Origin: Ruminococcaceae bacterium UBA7030
Lineage (GTDB): Bacteria; Bacillota; Clostridia; Oscillospirales; Acutalibacteraceae
Length of the DNA stretch: 20,437 nt
NCBI GenBank assembly: GCA_002494125.1
Contig: DLBD01000016.1
Coordinates: 1 to 20,437 of the forward strand
Direction: 5' to 3'
Below, piece by piece: positions 1-7,257 of the stretch. The stretch's first letter is position 1. Every line of letters starts with the position of its first letter. Position numbers and translations under genes: made by a program. The notes below the pieces were generated by a model. That model saw nothing but the letters and a program-made list of their open reading frames with translations, was not told the origin of the DNA and ran no database searches.

Positions 1-234
1 TTCTTGATATTTCAGCATCTCTTTTTCGAGATTCCATAATTTATCTATTATTTTTTTGCTTTCTTTAATATCATCTCTCTCCATTGGTTTTGGGTAGACT
101 TCTTCATAAAACACTTCTTTTTTATATGATAAATATTTTACTTTTACTTCTGATTTTGTAGAGTTGTTAACTTTTCCACTGTTTATTATTTTTTTGAATT
201 TTTTCCTTTTAAGTAGTTCGTGATCACCTGGTGA
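1..234 (-). pseudogene. Start-less reading-frame fragment running off the left edge
   Basis: An uninterrupted 78-codon frame on the minus strand begins just after a TAG at 235-237 and runs off the window. It has no ATG, GTG or TTG until an ATG at 82-84, and that ATG has no ribosome binding site, so the 5' end of the gene seems to be missing. The residues are very rich in Lys and Glu (for example KSEVKVKYLSYKKEVFYEE), consistent with a charged, helical cytoplasmic protein. I do not recognise a family. The stretch is visibly more AT-rich than the genes to its right and lies immediately 3' of a tRNA gene, a common integration site, so it may be the decayed edge of a mobile element. That last point is inference. 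Confidence 0.35.
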
Positions 235-291
235 CTAACCCCTTACTCAAATTTTGATTGCGTGTCTATTATCTTTTCATCTCATTAAACA

Positions 292-323
292 AATAACGGA
301 TACCATAAAAGGTATCCGTTATT
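292..323 (-). terminator. Hairpin terminator after tRNA-Thr
   Basis: A perfect 13-bp inverted repeat, AATAACGGATACC (292-304) and its complement (311-323), encloses a 6-nt loop. It starts 3 bp past the encoded CCA of the tRNA. The minus-strand 3' side runs into a short T-rich tract (TTATTTGTTT), so the likely role is to end the tRNA transcript. Confidence 0.7.
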
Positions 324-326
324 ATT

Positions 327-402
327 TGGAGCTGGTAATCGGACTCGAACCGATGACCTGCGCATTACGAATGCGCTGCTCTACCAACTGAGCCATACCA
401 GC
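327..402 (-). tRNA. tRNA-Thr (anticodon CGT)
   Basis: The minus strand folds into a complete cloverleaf of 76 nt with CCA encoded. The acceptor stem is GCTGGTA/TACCAGC, the D arm contains TCAGTTGGTAGAGC, and the anticodon stem is GCGCA/TGCGC around loop TTCGTAA, giving anticodon CGT, which reads ACG (Thr). The T arm is ATCGG-TTCGAGT-CCGAT. The discriminator base is T, followed by CCA. A consensus promoter lies about 140 nt upstream (544-572), so the primary transcript has a long leader containing a tRNA-like remnant. A hairpin terminator follows directly. Confidence 0.97.
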
Positions 403-427
403 GAATTATTATATTTACAAATCAAAA

Positions 428-505
428 AGCAGCGAAGCGTTGTGGTCAAATCACGAAATGTGTTTTGACGAGCGCTGCTCCACCAACTGAATTACGGGAA
501 TGCAG
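428..505 (-). ncRNA. tRNA-like remnant with nested terminator-like hairpin in the tRNA-Thr leader
   Basis: On the minus strand, 490-472 repeats 19 nt of the D arm and anticodon-stem start of the neighbouring tRNA-Thr (391-373) with one mismatch (TCAGTTGGTGGAGCAGCGC). After that the cloverleaf stops. The end of the D-arm copy pairs instead with a downstream segment: AGCAGCG with CGCTGCT (473-479 with 428-434), then GTCAAA with TTTGAC (464-469 with 445-450), then CAC with GTG at the tip. The structure ends in TTTTTG. It may be a decayed duplicate tRNA, a leader attenuator or a small RNA. No T-loop half or CCA is present, so it is not a functional tRNA. Confidence 0.5.
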
Positions 506-543
506 TGATTGTTAGTAAAGCTTTTCTTTTATTTACAAAGAAG

Positions 544-572
544 ATATTATCATTATAAACAAAAAGTGTCAA
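544..572 (-). promoter_or_regulatory. Sigma-A promoter for the tRNA-Thr transcript
   Basis: Minus strand TTGACA (572-567), a 17-nt spacer, then TAATAT (549-544). The -35 is perfect and the -10 matches five of six. It points toward the tRNA-like element and tRNA-Thr, and no other minus-strand gene lies between. Confidence 0.75.
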
Positions 573-601
573 GCCTTTTATTTTAGATTTTAACTTATTA
601 A

Positions 602-1003
602 TCAGAAAACGCTCAAGGCATAAAAAACAAAAGCGATAATAAGAACAGAAAGCTCGCTAAAGTTTATGTCCCTTGCCTTGTTAACTATTTCTTCGATTTC
701 TTCGTGCTCGCTTTCTTCGAGTTCAGCACTGACGTAACGAGTACAAGCGGAAAGCTCTGATTTTGTAAGAGCCATTGTGACAAACGAAATAATAAATGGA
801 AAAGCAAAAATAAAATAGGCTATGAGAACAATGATAAAATCCGTCTTATCGGCAGATGTGTTCTTGAAACGATACCAGCCGAACAAGAACAAAAACGCCT
901 CAAGCATAACCGTCAGCGAAAACAAAACCTTGTTTACAAATATCAGCTGATTAAGTCTGTATTTCAAGTATTTAATATTTTGCTGCTGAAATTCCTTTTT
1001 CAT
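602..1003 (-). CDS. Small membrane protein of unknown function
   Basis: A 133-residue protein with two clear hydrophobic helices (about residues 20-42 and 57-80) and a hydrophobic C-terminus (about 117-133). An acidic, probably cytoplasmic segment (ELEESEHEEIEEIV) lies between the second and third. The N-terminus is basic with no cleavable signal. The start overlaps the pncC stop as ATGA, so it is probably translated by coupling as the last gene of the yfmF-yfmH-lgt-folD-pncC operon. I do not recognise a family. The overlap and placement argue that it is a real gene. Confidence 0.7.
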   Translation of the reverse strand: MKKEFQQQNIKYLKYRLNQLIFVNKVLFSLTVMLEAFLFLFGWYRFKNTSADKTDFIIVLIAYFIFAFPFIISFVTMALTKSELSACTRYVSAELEESEHEEIEEIVNKARDINFSELSVLIIAFVFYALSVF

Positions 1004-1467
1004 ATAATTCTATTAAGTACCTCATAAACAAAGTTTGCGCTTTGTTCTCTTACATTATTTCTTCCGATGTTTCCGAAATATTTCGTATAGCTTACAACAT
1101 TTCCGTTCACATAAAAGCCGAAGCACACCATACCTACCGGCTTGTTTTCAGTTTCGCCTGTCGGTCCTGCGATACCGGTTACACCGACTCCGATTTCACT
1201 TTGAGCTTTTTTTGCGACGCCGTAAGCCATCTGCCTTGCAACCTCCTCGCTTACGACGCCGAAATCAGATATTGTATCTTCATCAACTCCGAGAAGCTTT
1301 ACCTTCGCCGAATTTGCATATGTAACGAAGGACATATCAAGAACAGCCGAAGCGCTTGAAACCTCGACAAGCTTTGCGCAGCAAAGACCTCCGGTGCATG
1401 ACTCCGCAAAGGATATGTGATAGTTTTTATTTTTAAGCTTTTCTACAACCTGTTCCTGAATAGTCAT
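1000..1467 (-). CDS. pncC: Nicotinamide-nucleotide amidase (CinA C-terminal domain type)
   Basis: PncC deamidates nicotinamide mononucleotide to nicotinate mononucleotide, recycling NMN (for example from DNA ligase) back into NAD. The protein is the stand-alone CinA C-terminal domain, of typical size, without the N-terminal MoaB-like domain of full CinA. It carries the family signatures AESCTGG near the N-terminus and GVTGIAGPTG in the middle. I place the start at the ATG at 1467, because family members usually begin about 20 residues before AESCTGG. An in-frame ATG at 1485 would add six residues (MELIND) and overlap folD by 14 nt. Neither start has a strong ribosome binding site, which suggests coupling to folD translation. 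nadE lies elsewhere in the window, so NAD recycling is represented twice. Confidence 0.9.
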   Translation of the reverse strand: MTIQEQVVEKLKNKNYHISFAESCTGGLCCAKLVEVSSASAVLDMSFVTYANSAKVKLLGVDEDTISDFGVVSEEVARQMAYGVAKKAQSEIGVGVTGIAGPTGETENKPVGMVCFGFYVNGNVVSYTKYFGNIGRNNVREQSANFVYEVLNRII

Positions 1468-1471
1468 ATCA

Positions 1472-2326
1472 TTAATCAATTCCATTTTGAATTTTTGCTG
1501 CAGTAAGTGTGTTTTGCATAAGCATAGAAATTGTCATCGGTCCTACTCCGCCCGGAACGGGTGTGATATAACCGCACTTGTCAAATACGTCGTCATAGTC
1601 AACGTCACCGCAAAGTTTACCGTTTTCATCTCTGTTCATACCGACATCAATTACAACAGCACCCTCTTTTACCATATCTGATTTAACAAATTTTGCCTTA
1701 CCGATTGCAGCAACGAGAATGTCAGCGCCGCTTGTGATTTCAGAAAGATTCTGTGTTTTTGAATGTGTGATTTCAACGGTTGCGTTTTCATGAAGAAGAA
1801 GCATAGCCATAGGCTTTCCTACAATATTACTTCTGCCGATAACAACAGCTTTTTTGCCCTCAACGCTTACGCCTGTTGAGTGAATAAGCTCCATAACGCC
1901 TGCGGGTGTGCAGGGAAGAAAATGATAGTCGCCAATCATAATTGCTCCAACATTTTCAGGGTGGAAAGCATCAACATCTTTAATCGGTGCGATAAGATTT
2001 ATTACTTCCTTATCATCAAGATGCGACGGAAGCGGAAGCTGGCAGAGAATACCGTTTATTTCCTTTTTCTCGTTGAGCTGCTTAACAAGCGCATTAAGCT
2101 CTTCCTGTGTAGTATCTGCGGGAAGGGCATATTTTTCGCTGTAAAATCCCACCTCATCGCAAGCCTTTTCCTTGTTCTTAACATACACCTGTGACGCGGG
2201 ATCGTCACCTACAATTATAACAGCAAGTCCGGGAGTTATGCCTTTTTCCTTAAGTTTTGCAGTTTCATCCGCAACTCTTTTACGCACTTGCGCAGATACA
2301 ACTTTACCGCTTATAATTTCTGCCAT
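1472..2326 (-). CDS. folD: Bifunctional methylene-THF dehydrogenase / methenyl-THF cyclohydrolase
   Basis: FolD interconverts 5,10-methylene-THF, 5,10-methenyl-THF and 10-formyl-THF in cytoplasmic one-carbon metabolism. Length (284 aa) is standard. Visible signatures are the catalytic YxxxK (Tyr48, Lys52), the substrate loop GILCQLPLP, the nucleotide-binding GRSNIVGKPMAMLL and the C-terminal PGGVGPMT. The start is preceded by AAAGGAGAA at good spacing. It sits between lgt (18 nt upstream) and pncC in one operon. Nothing in the sequence looks unusual. Confidence 0.97.
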   Translation of the reverse strand: MAEIISGKVVSAQVRKRVADETAKLKEKGITPGLAVIIVGDDPASQVYVKNKEKACDEVGFYSEKYALPADTTQEELNALVKQLNEKKEINGILCQLPLPSHLDDKEVINLIAPIKDVDAFHPENVGAIMIGDYHFLPCTPAGVMELIHSTGVSVEGKKAVVIGRSNIVGKPMAMLLLHENATVEITHSKTQNLSEITSGADILVAAIGKAKFVKSDMVKEGAVVIDVGMNRDENGKLCGDVDYDDVFDKCGYITPVPGGVGPMTISMLMQNTLTAAKIQNGID

Positions 2327-2344
2327 AACTATTCTCCTTTATTT

Positions 2345-3277
2345 TCAGTCTTTGAAATTCCTCAAAAGATATTTGCCTTGAATTTCAGGCTCAACTTCAA
2401 GCCTTTTCGGCAGCGTACCTTTTTTGTATTTAACCATATATATCACAAAGAAAACAAGCGCTGCCGCAACGATTACAGCGGAGAGGAGCTGACTTGCTCT
2501 TATGCTCGTTGAACCTATATAAAGCGAGTCAGTACGAAGTCCTTCGACAATCATTCTTTCAAATCCGTACCACACGCCGTAAAGCATAAACACCTCACCC
2601 TTAAAGCGTCTTTTCTCCGTCACAATAAAATGAAGAAGGAAAAAGCCGATAACACACCAGACGCTTTCGTAAAGGAAGGTCGGATGAACGGGAACATCGG
2701 GATTAACCTCCATTCCCTTCGTTGCGAGAAGCTGCTGCGACGCTTCAAGCGTGTCGTGAATCTTTTCGCTCCACATCCTAAACGGTGCAGTCGAGGTATT
2801 GGAGCCAAACGCCTCCTGATTAAAGAAATTACCCCATCTGCCTATTCCCTGTCCTATCAAAAGTCCGAGAGAACCGAGATCAAGGAGATTAAAAAAGTTT
2901 ATCTTGCCAACCTTGCAACCGATTACAGCACCTATTAAAGCTCCGATTATACCGCCATAGATTGCAATACCGCCGTTCCATATCATAGGAATTTCGGAGA
3001 GGTGCTGACTGTAATAATCCCATTCAAACACAACATAGTACACTCTTGCACAGATAATTCCGAAAATAGTTCCCCATATGAGAACATCGGTCATACCATC
3101 AAGGCTCATCTTCCATTTGTACGCCATTCGTCCGCCGTAGAGCACGGCAAGGGTAAAACCGAATGCAATTATAATTCCGTAAAATCTTACCTCGTGTCCA
3201 AAAAGGGTGAAGGCAACTGAAGGAAGGTCAAAATCAATGCCGAGTCCTTCAAAATAAACATGTGTAAAATCGCTCAT
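2345..3277 (-). CDS. lgt: Prolipoprotein diacylglyceryl transferase
   Basis: Lgt transfers diacylglyceryl from phosphatidylglycerol to the lipobox cysteine of prolipoproteins in the cytoplasmic membrane, the first step of lipoprotein maturation. The 310-residue polytopic protein carries the family signature GRWGNFFNQEAFG at about 145-157, a typical N-terminal FYGIIIAFGF helix, and a final hydrophobic helix before a basic tail that ends in NFKD. It starts 2 nt after the yfmH stop, preceded by AGGGGAT. The next gene, folD, follows after 18 nt. Confidence 0.97.
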   Translation of the reverse strand: MSDFTHVYFEGLGIDFDLPSVAFTLFGHEVRFYGIIIAFGFTLAVLYGGRMAYKWKMSLDGMTDVLIWGTIFGIICARVYYVVFEWDYYSQHLSEIPMIWNGGIAIYGGIIGALIGAVIGCKVGKINFFNLLDLGSLGLLIGQGIGRWGNFFNQEAFGSNTSTAPFRMWSEKIHDTLEASQQLLATKGMEVNPDVPVHPTFLYESVWCVIGFFLLHFIVTEKRRFKGEVFMLYGVWYGFERMIVEGLRTDSLYIGSTSIRASQLLSAVIVAAALVFFVIYMVKYKKGTLPKRLEVEPEIQGKYLLRNFKD

Positions 3278-3279
3278 AA

Positions 3280-4545
3280 TTATCCCCTGACTACTGAAAG
3301 AGCACTGTAGTTTTCATCGAGCATATCGTCAAGCAGGCTTTCGACCTCTTTTTTTTCACAGGTTCTGTAAATTTCGGTTACCTCAAAGATGTCAAAGCCG
3401 TCAAAATATGCTCCCATTATTGCGTTTGCGATAGTGTCAACGTCGTTGAAGGACATAATTTCCTCGCCGTAAAGCGCTCTTCTTGCAGTTTCAAACTGTT
3501 CGTCGGTTATGCCGTTTTTTCGCAGATCATTTACTGCTTTCTTAATCTCACGGCTTACAGTTTCAGGGTCAGTACTCTCTCCCTCAAACATAACCGCTTC
3601 AAAGCCGAAGCCCGTAAAGTATTCCTTTGAAAAGCTTTCGTTAATTAGTCCCTCTTCAAAAAGCGTGTTATAAAGCTCCGAGGTGTTTCCGGCAAGGATT
3701 TCAAGAAGTATTGAAACGAGAACTCTTTTTCTTACATCCTGAACATTTTTCTCGCACTTTTCTTTATATCCGAAGGAGAAAACAGGCATACTCATAGCAA
3801 GCTTATATTCCTCAAAATCAGATACAATTTCCCTCGGCTCATCCTCAAAGGAGCGTTCAATTTTTAGCTCGGGCGCTTTTTCAAGCATTCTGTCGCATAC
3901 GCTTAACACCTGATTTGGAGTAACGTTGCCTGTAACTACAAGAGCCATATTGTGAAGATTATAAAATGTGTTGTAGCAGTCATAAAGAAGCTTGTCCGTA
4001 ATCTCTGAAATGGATTCAACCGTACCTGCAATATCAATTCTTACAGGGTGGTTGTGGTAAAGCAGTCTTAAAAGATTGAACATACTCATCCACGACGCAA
4101 CATCGTAGTACATAGTGATTTCCTGCCCGATTATTCCCTGCTCCTTTTCAACCGTTTCTTTGGTGAAATATGGGTGAGTTACAAAATCGAGAAGTATTTC
4201 AAGCGAAGCCTCGAAATTATCGCTGCACTGGAAAAGATAACAGGTTCTGTCAAACGAGGTGTACGCATTTGCCGAAGCACCTGTTTTTGCATATCTTGCA
4301 AAGGCGTCAAGGTCCTCGCTTTCAAAAAGCTTATGCTCAAGAAAATGCGCGATGCCCTCCGGTACAACTGTCCACTCGTCTGAATCCGAACGCTTGAAAC
4401 GTGTGTCAATTGAGCCGTACTTTGTGCCAAAGAGAGCATATGCAGAAGTATAATTTTCTTTAGGCATTACAAATATTTTAAGTCCTGATTTATGGTCTAT
4501 TTCATAATACTTTTCACCAAGGGCGGATGATATAATCTCTTTCAT
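3280..4545 (-). CDS. yfmH: M16-family zinc peptidase, YmfH/YfmH type (EF-P modification-associated)
   Basis: This is the catalytic-type member of a pair of M16 (pitrilysin/insulinase-like) proteins. The inverted zinc motif HFLEH is at residues 67-71, and the downstream glutamate pair is visible in KEQGIIGQE (Glu135 and Glu142, seven apart as in the family). At 421 aa it is one N+C domain pair, so it probably works as a heterodimer with the product of the adjacent gene. Database families label this pair as associated with 5-aminopentanol modification of elongation factor P; its exact biochemical role is not settled. Its start overlaps the yfmF stop as TAATG, and the GGAGG ribosome binding site lies within the end of yfmF, so translation is coupled. 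Confidence 0.9.
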   Translation of the reverse strand: MKEIISSALGEKYYEIDHKSGLKIFVMPKENYTSAYALFGTKYGSIDTRFKRSDSDEWTVVPEGIAHFLEHKLFESEDLDAFARYAKTGASANAYTSFDRTCYLFQCSDNFEASLEILLDFVTHPYFTKETVEKEQGIIGQEITMYYDVASWMSMFNLLRLLYHNHPVRIDIAGTVESISEITDKLLYDCYNTFYNLHNMALVVTGNVTPNQVLSVCDRMLEKAPELKIERSFEDEPREIVSDFEEYKLAMSMPVFSFGYKEKCEKNVQDVRKRVLVSILLEILAGNTSELYNTLFEEGLINESFSKEYFTGFGFEAVMFEGESTDPETVSREIKKAVNDLRKNGITDEQFETARRALYGEEIMSFNDVDTIANAIMGAYFDGFDIFEVTEIYRTCEKKEVESLLDDMLDENYSALSVVRG

Positions 4546-5816
4546 TACTTTTCCTCCTTTGGTGATGATAATTTATATATCGTGTCAAGCGATATAAGCG
4601 ACGCACATTTGAGCACCTGCTCTTTAGTCACGCCCGAATTAAGCTTTGCCGACATTTCCGGCGATTTAATTTCGTCGTCTGTAATCTGCATATAATACCA
4701 AGCGCTCAGAAGATCGGGAGCATCATTTACCGAGTTAAGAGTGTCGCTGAGTGAAATCTTTGACGACGCAAGTTCCTCGTCAAAATCACCCTTTTTAATG
4801 ATTTCAAGCTGGTTCAAGATTTCGTTAACAGCCTTGTCCATATTTTCTTCATTACAGCCGCACTGAATCATAATTGCACTTTTCTGGCGGTTATAACGTG
4901 CTGAGCAGTAATAGCAAAGGCTCATCTTTTCCCTTACGTTTGCAAAGAGCTTTGAGTAAGGACCGCCGCCGAACACATCTGTAAATGTGCGCATTGCGCT
5001 TGTCAGCTCATCATCACTTTTAAGATTAACTCTGAAGCCGAGAACAAGCTTACCCTGCTTGACGTCGATTCGTTCCATATACTCTTTAACCTTGTCCGCT
5101 TTTTCAATAAACACAGCTTTTTTAAGCGGTTTATAATTTCTTGAAATATTATTAAGCTCTTCCGTAATATAAGCCGAAAGCTCATCAGGATTTGCAGTGC
5201 CGACAACGGTTATCATAATCTTTGCAGTTGAAAGAAGATTTTTCCACGCATTAAAAACATCCTCGCAGTTAACATCCTTTACCTGCTTTTTTGAGCCGAA
5301 ACGACCGATTGCATATGGCTCGCCTTCAAACATAAGCTCTTCCGCTTTGCGAAGAACATAGGTACGCTTTTCGTTTTCCTCGGCTTCAATCTTCTGGAGA
5401 ATTATTCTTTTCTCCGCCTCGACATCATGGCTTGAAAATCCGCCGTTTTCAAGGTGCGGGTGAAAAAGCATCTGGCAAAGAAGCTTTGCACATTCAAACG
5501 AAATGCTTTCGCCGTCGATTGAAAACCTATCGTCAAGACAAGTCGCGGAAAGGCGAAGCACCTGGCACTCACCCGACTTGAAAACAGCAGGTGTGATTGA
5601 CGCGCCATAAAGATTTGAAAGACGTCTGTTCATTGAAAGAAGCGACGGATACTTTTCACATTTTCGTGAAAGGAGGCTTAAAAGCACAGCATTTGCGCTT
5701 GCATTATCACTAAGTTCTGTTGCAAGGCAGACTGATATTTCATTAGTTTTGAATTGGTCTGATTTTACGCTGACAACAGAAATGCCGTCAGTAATTTCCT
5801 TTTGCTCGAAGTCCAA
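4545..5816 (-). CDS. yfmF: Inactive M16-like protein, YmfF/YfmF type (EF-P modification-associated)
   Basis: A 423-residue M16-fold protein that lacks the HxxEH zinc motif. Where the motif should be, the sequence reads AVLLSLLSRKCEKYPS. It is therefore the non-catalytic partner of the downstream zinc-bearing protein, as in other paired M16 systems. The start codon is TTG (5816-5814): no ATG is available at the right place, and GGGGG sits 8 nt upstream at 5825-5829. It is the first gene of the operon, with a candidate promoter at 5850-5878. The family assignment is confident; the molecular role in EF-P modification is taken from the family name and not from the sequence. Confidence 0.88.
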   Translation of the reverse strand: MDFEQKEITDGISVVSVKSDQFKTNEISVCLATELSDNASANAVLLSLLSRKCEKYPSLLSMNRRLSNLYGASITPAVFKSGECQVLRLSATCLDDRFSIDGESISFECAKLLCQMLFHPHLENGGFSSHDVEAEKRIILQKIEAEENEKRTYVLRKAEELMFEGEPYAIGRFGSKKQVKDVNCEDVFNAWKNLLSTAKIMITVVGTANPDELSAYITEELNNISRNYKPLKKAVFIEKADKVKEYMERIDVKQGKLVLGFRVNLKSDDELTSAMRTFTDVFGGGPYSKLFANVREKMSLCYYCSARYNRQKSAIMIQCGCNEENMDKAVNEILNQLEIIKKGDFDEELASSKISLSDTLNSVNDAPDLLSAWYYMQITDDEIKSPEMSAKLNSGVTKEQVLKCASLISLDTIYKLSSPKEEK

Positions 5817-5849
5817 TTTTTAATCCCCCGTATTAAAAACAATACATAA

Positions 5850-5878
5850 TTATTACTAATATAACATATTATTTACAA
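5850..5878 (-). promoter_or_regulatory. Candidate promoter of the yfmF-yfmH-lgt-folD-pncC operon
   Basis: Minus strand TTGTAA (5878-5873), 17-nt spacer, TAATAA (5855-5850), in a very AT-rich gap of about 90 bp between the small-gene operon and yfmF. No strong terminator is visible in this gap, so some read-through from the upstream small genes is possible. Confidence 0.45.
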
Positions 5879-5908
5879 AAATTCTACATATATTTATAAA
5901 TTTGTATA

Positions 5909-6142
5909 TTACATTAGAAGATAAAGAAGAGCAAGAATAATTTTATTGTCAGCCTTTTCTTTTGAAAGAAGCATAACTATTGCGAGAATCAAAAAGAAGG
6001 AATCATCTTTCTCGCCTTGAACTTTTGGCTTTTCGGTATTTTCGCTTTGGAGCACTGTGCTATCCTTAAAACGATTTGCTTTTTCGTTCATCTGGCGAAC
6101 TCTTTTTTTAGCCTCTTCAATTTCGCTGTCAAAAGTCTGCAT
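5909..6142 (-). CDS. 77-residue protein with C-terminal hydrophobic hairpin (unknown function)
   Basis: Residues 1-45 are charged and helical, starting MQTFDSEIEEAKKRVRQM. The last 30 residues form two short hydrophobic stretches, FFLILAIVMLLS and IILALLYLLM, separated by KEKADNK, which suggests a small membrane hairpin or an amphipathic anchor. The protein ends right at the hydrophobic tail. The start overlaps the stop of the preceding small gene (TAATG), so it is translationally coupled as the third gene of a three-gene unit. I do not recognise a characterised family. Confidence 0.65.
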   Translation of the reverse strand: MQTFDSEIEEAKKRVRQMNEKANRFKDSTVLQSENTEKPKVQGEKDDSFFLILAIVMLLSKEKADNKIILALLYLLM

Positions 6143-6474
6143 TAAAACAGCTCCTTTAAGTACGGAAGTATTTCAAAAAGCTGAAGCATTTTTATGCTTT
6201 GGTCGGCTCTCTGCCTTTTTTCTTCACTTAAGTAAGGCTTAAGGGCGAGAATTAAACCTGCGTCCTTTGAGCCTGTATTGTTCATCTTATTCATAATTTT
6301 CTTTGCCTTCATCAGCATTTCGAGCTCGCCGCTATCGGCAGCAGGCAATGTTTTTTTCACACTGCTTTCCGGCGGCGCATCTGCGTTCATAATCGAATTT
6401 GCAAGAAGCTGCAGGCGTTCTATATCTTCATTTGAAAGTGATGACACAATATCATTTATATTTTCAATATCCAT
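6142..6474 (-). CDS. 110-residue helical protein (unknown function)
   Basis: A predicted all-helical soluble protein in two parts: an N-terminal helix set (IVSSLSNEDIERLQLLANSI) and a C-terminal part with GLILALKPYLSEEKRQRADQ followed by an amphipathic tail ending LPYLKELF. It has no signal peptide or catalytic motif that I can see. It lies 1 nt after the 66-residue gene and overlaps the 77-residue gene by 1 nt. The tight packing and the matching size class suggest that the three products act together. Function unknown. Confidence 0.65.
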   Translation of the reverse strand: MDIENINDIVSSLSNEDIERLQLLANSIMNADAPPESSVKKTLPAADSGELEMLMKAKKIMNKMNNTGSKDAGLILALKPYLSEEKRQRADQSIKMLQLFEILPYLKELF

Positions 6475-6475
6475 A

Positions 6476-6676
6476 TTATTTTCCCTTTGTAAGCTTTTTC
6501 ATTAGCTCCTTCGCCTGAGGAGTGTTAAGCATTTCCTGAGTTTTTCTTTTATCCGAAAGAATTGAATTGAGCTTAACCTTGGTTTCAGGCGTCAGGTTTT
6601 TGTCGATAAAGCTTTGCATATCCCCTTTTTTTGCTTCTTCAAAAAATTTGTTTATATCAATATTCTTTTCTTTCAT
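6476..6676 (-). CDS. 66-residue basic helical protein (unknown function)
   Basis: First gene of the three-gene unit, with a strong AAGGAGG ribosome binding site 11 nt before the ATG. The product is short, charged and helical: an acidic/mixed N-terminal half (FFEEAKKGDMQSFIDKNL) and a basic C-terminus (AKELMKKLTKGK). It has no membrane segment. The family is not recognised. Its start codon lies against the -35 element of the divergent phosphoesterase promoter, so the two divergent units could influence one another. Confidence 0.65.
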   Translation of the reverse strand: MKEKNIDINKFFEEAKKGDMQSFIDKNLTPETKVKLNSILSDKRKTQEMLNTPQAKELMKKLTKGK

Positions 6677-6704
6677 TGAATTATTTTCCTCCTTCTATTA
6701 TAAT
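6676..6704 (+). promoter_or_regulatory. Promoter of the YfcE-type phosphoesterase gene
   Basis: TTGAAT (6676-6681), 17-nt spacer, TATAAT (6699-6704), followed by GGGAGTG at 6728-6734 and the ATG at 6742. The -35 element abuts the start codon of the divergent small gene. Confidence 0.6.
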
Positions 6705-6741
6705 TATATTAAATTCTATGATTTTCGGGAGTGATTTATGA

Positions 6742-7203
6742 ATGAGAATGGTTGTCCTTTCTGACTCTCATAACGCGAGAAAAAATCTTTTTGAGATAGT
6801 TGAAATGCATCTTGATGACGCTGATTTGTTTATCTTTCTCGGTGACGGTGAAAAGGATTTTGACGAAATACTTTTGTCATATCCGGCTATAAGATATGAA
6901 AGAGTAAGCGGCAACTGCGACTGGTCAAGCAATTATCCCCCTTCAAAAGCAATTACCTTTAACGGCAAGAAGGTATTTTTTACACACGGTCATCCTTACT
7001 ATGTCAAGCATGGGTATGAGATGATAAAAGAGCATGCTAAAAACATCGGCGCTGACATCTGCCTTTTCGGTCACACGCATATTCAGTACAGTGAATACTG
7101 CGACGGCTTTTCAATAATGAATCCCGGTTCGGTCAGAAACGGAAAATACGGTATGATAGACGTCCTGCCGTCAGGAGTAATGCTGATAGAGTGTAGTTTA
7201 TAA
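6742..7203 (+). CDS. Metallophosphoesterase, YfcE/MJ0936 family
   Basis: A 153-residue calcineurin-like phosphoesterase of the small YfcE class (phosphodiesterase acting on small molecules in vitro; the physiological substrate is generally unknown). All metal-binding motifs are present in order: SDSHN near residue 7, GDGEKD, GNCDW, FTHGHPY and GHTH, then NPGSVRNG near the C-terminus. The start is the ATG at 6742 after GGGAGTG; an ATG at 6738 in another frame is closed after eight codons. It is a single-gene unit with its own promoter and a bidirectional terminator. Confidence 0.92.
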   Translation: MRMVVLSDSHNARKNLFEIVEMHLDDADLFIFLGDGEKDFDEILLSYPAIRYERVSGNCDWSSNYPPSKAITFNGKKVFFTHGHPYYVKHGYEMIKEHAKNIGADICLFGHTHIQYSEYCDGFSIMNPGSVRNGKYGMIDVLPSGVMLIECSL

Positions 7204-7215
7204 AAACAAAAAGTT

Positions 7216-7249
7216 AACCCCGCAAGGTGCATACCCTGCGGGGTTTTTA
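7216..7249. terminator. Bidirectional Rho-independent terminator
   Basis: A 9-bp stem, AACCCCGCA (7216-7224) with TGCGGGGTT (7237-7245), extends by an inner GGT/ACC, with a T tract on the plus side (to 7249) and A-rich sequence before it that gives a T tract on the minus side. It serves the convergent phosphoesterase and clpC transcripts. Confidence 0.92.
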
Positions 7250-7257
7250 TTTGGGGG

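Noticed and set aside
403..540. T-box riboswitch in the leader before tRNA-Thr
   Set aside because: There is no T-box consensus (TGGNACCGCG) and the downstream gene is a tRNA, not a synthetase or amino-acid gene. The tRNA-like interpretation fits better.
1035..1359. Two plus-strand open frames opposite pncC
   Set aside because: They overlap the well-supported pncC gene and have no initiation signals or recognisable domains.
4545..5816. Active zinc protease
   Set aside because: The HxxEH motif and its downstream glutamates are absent at the expected place, so it is treated as the non-catalytic partner.
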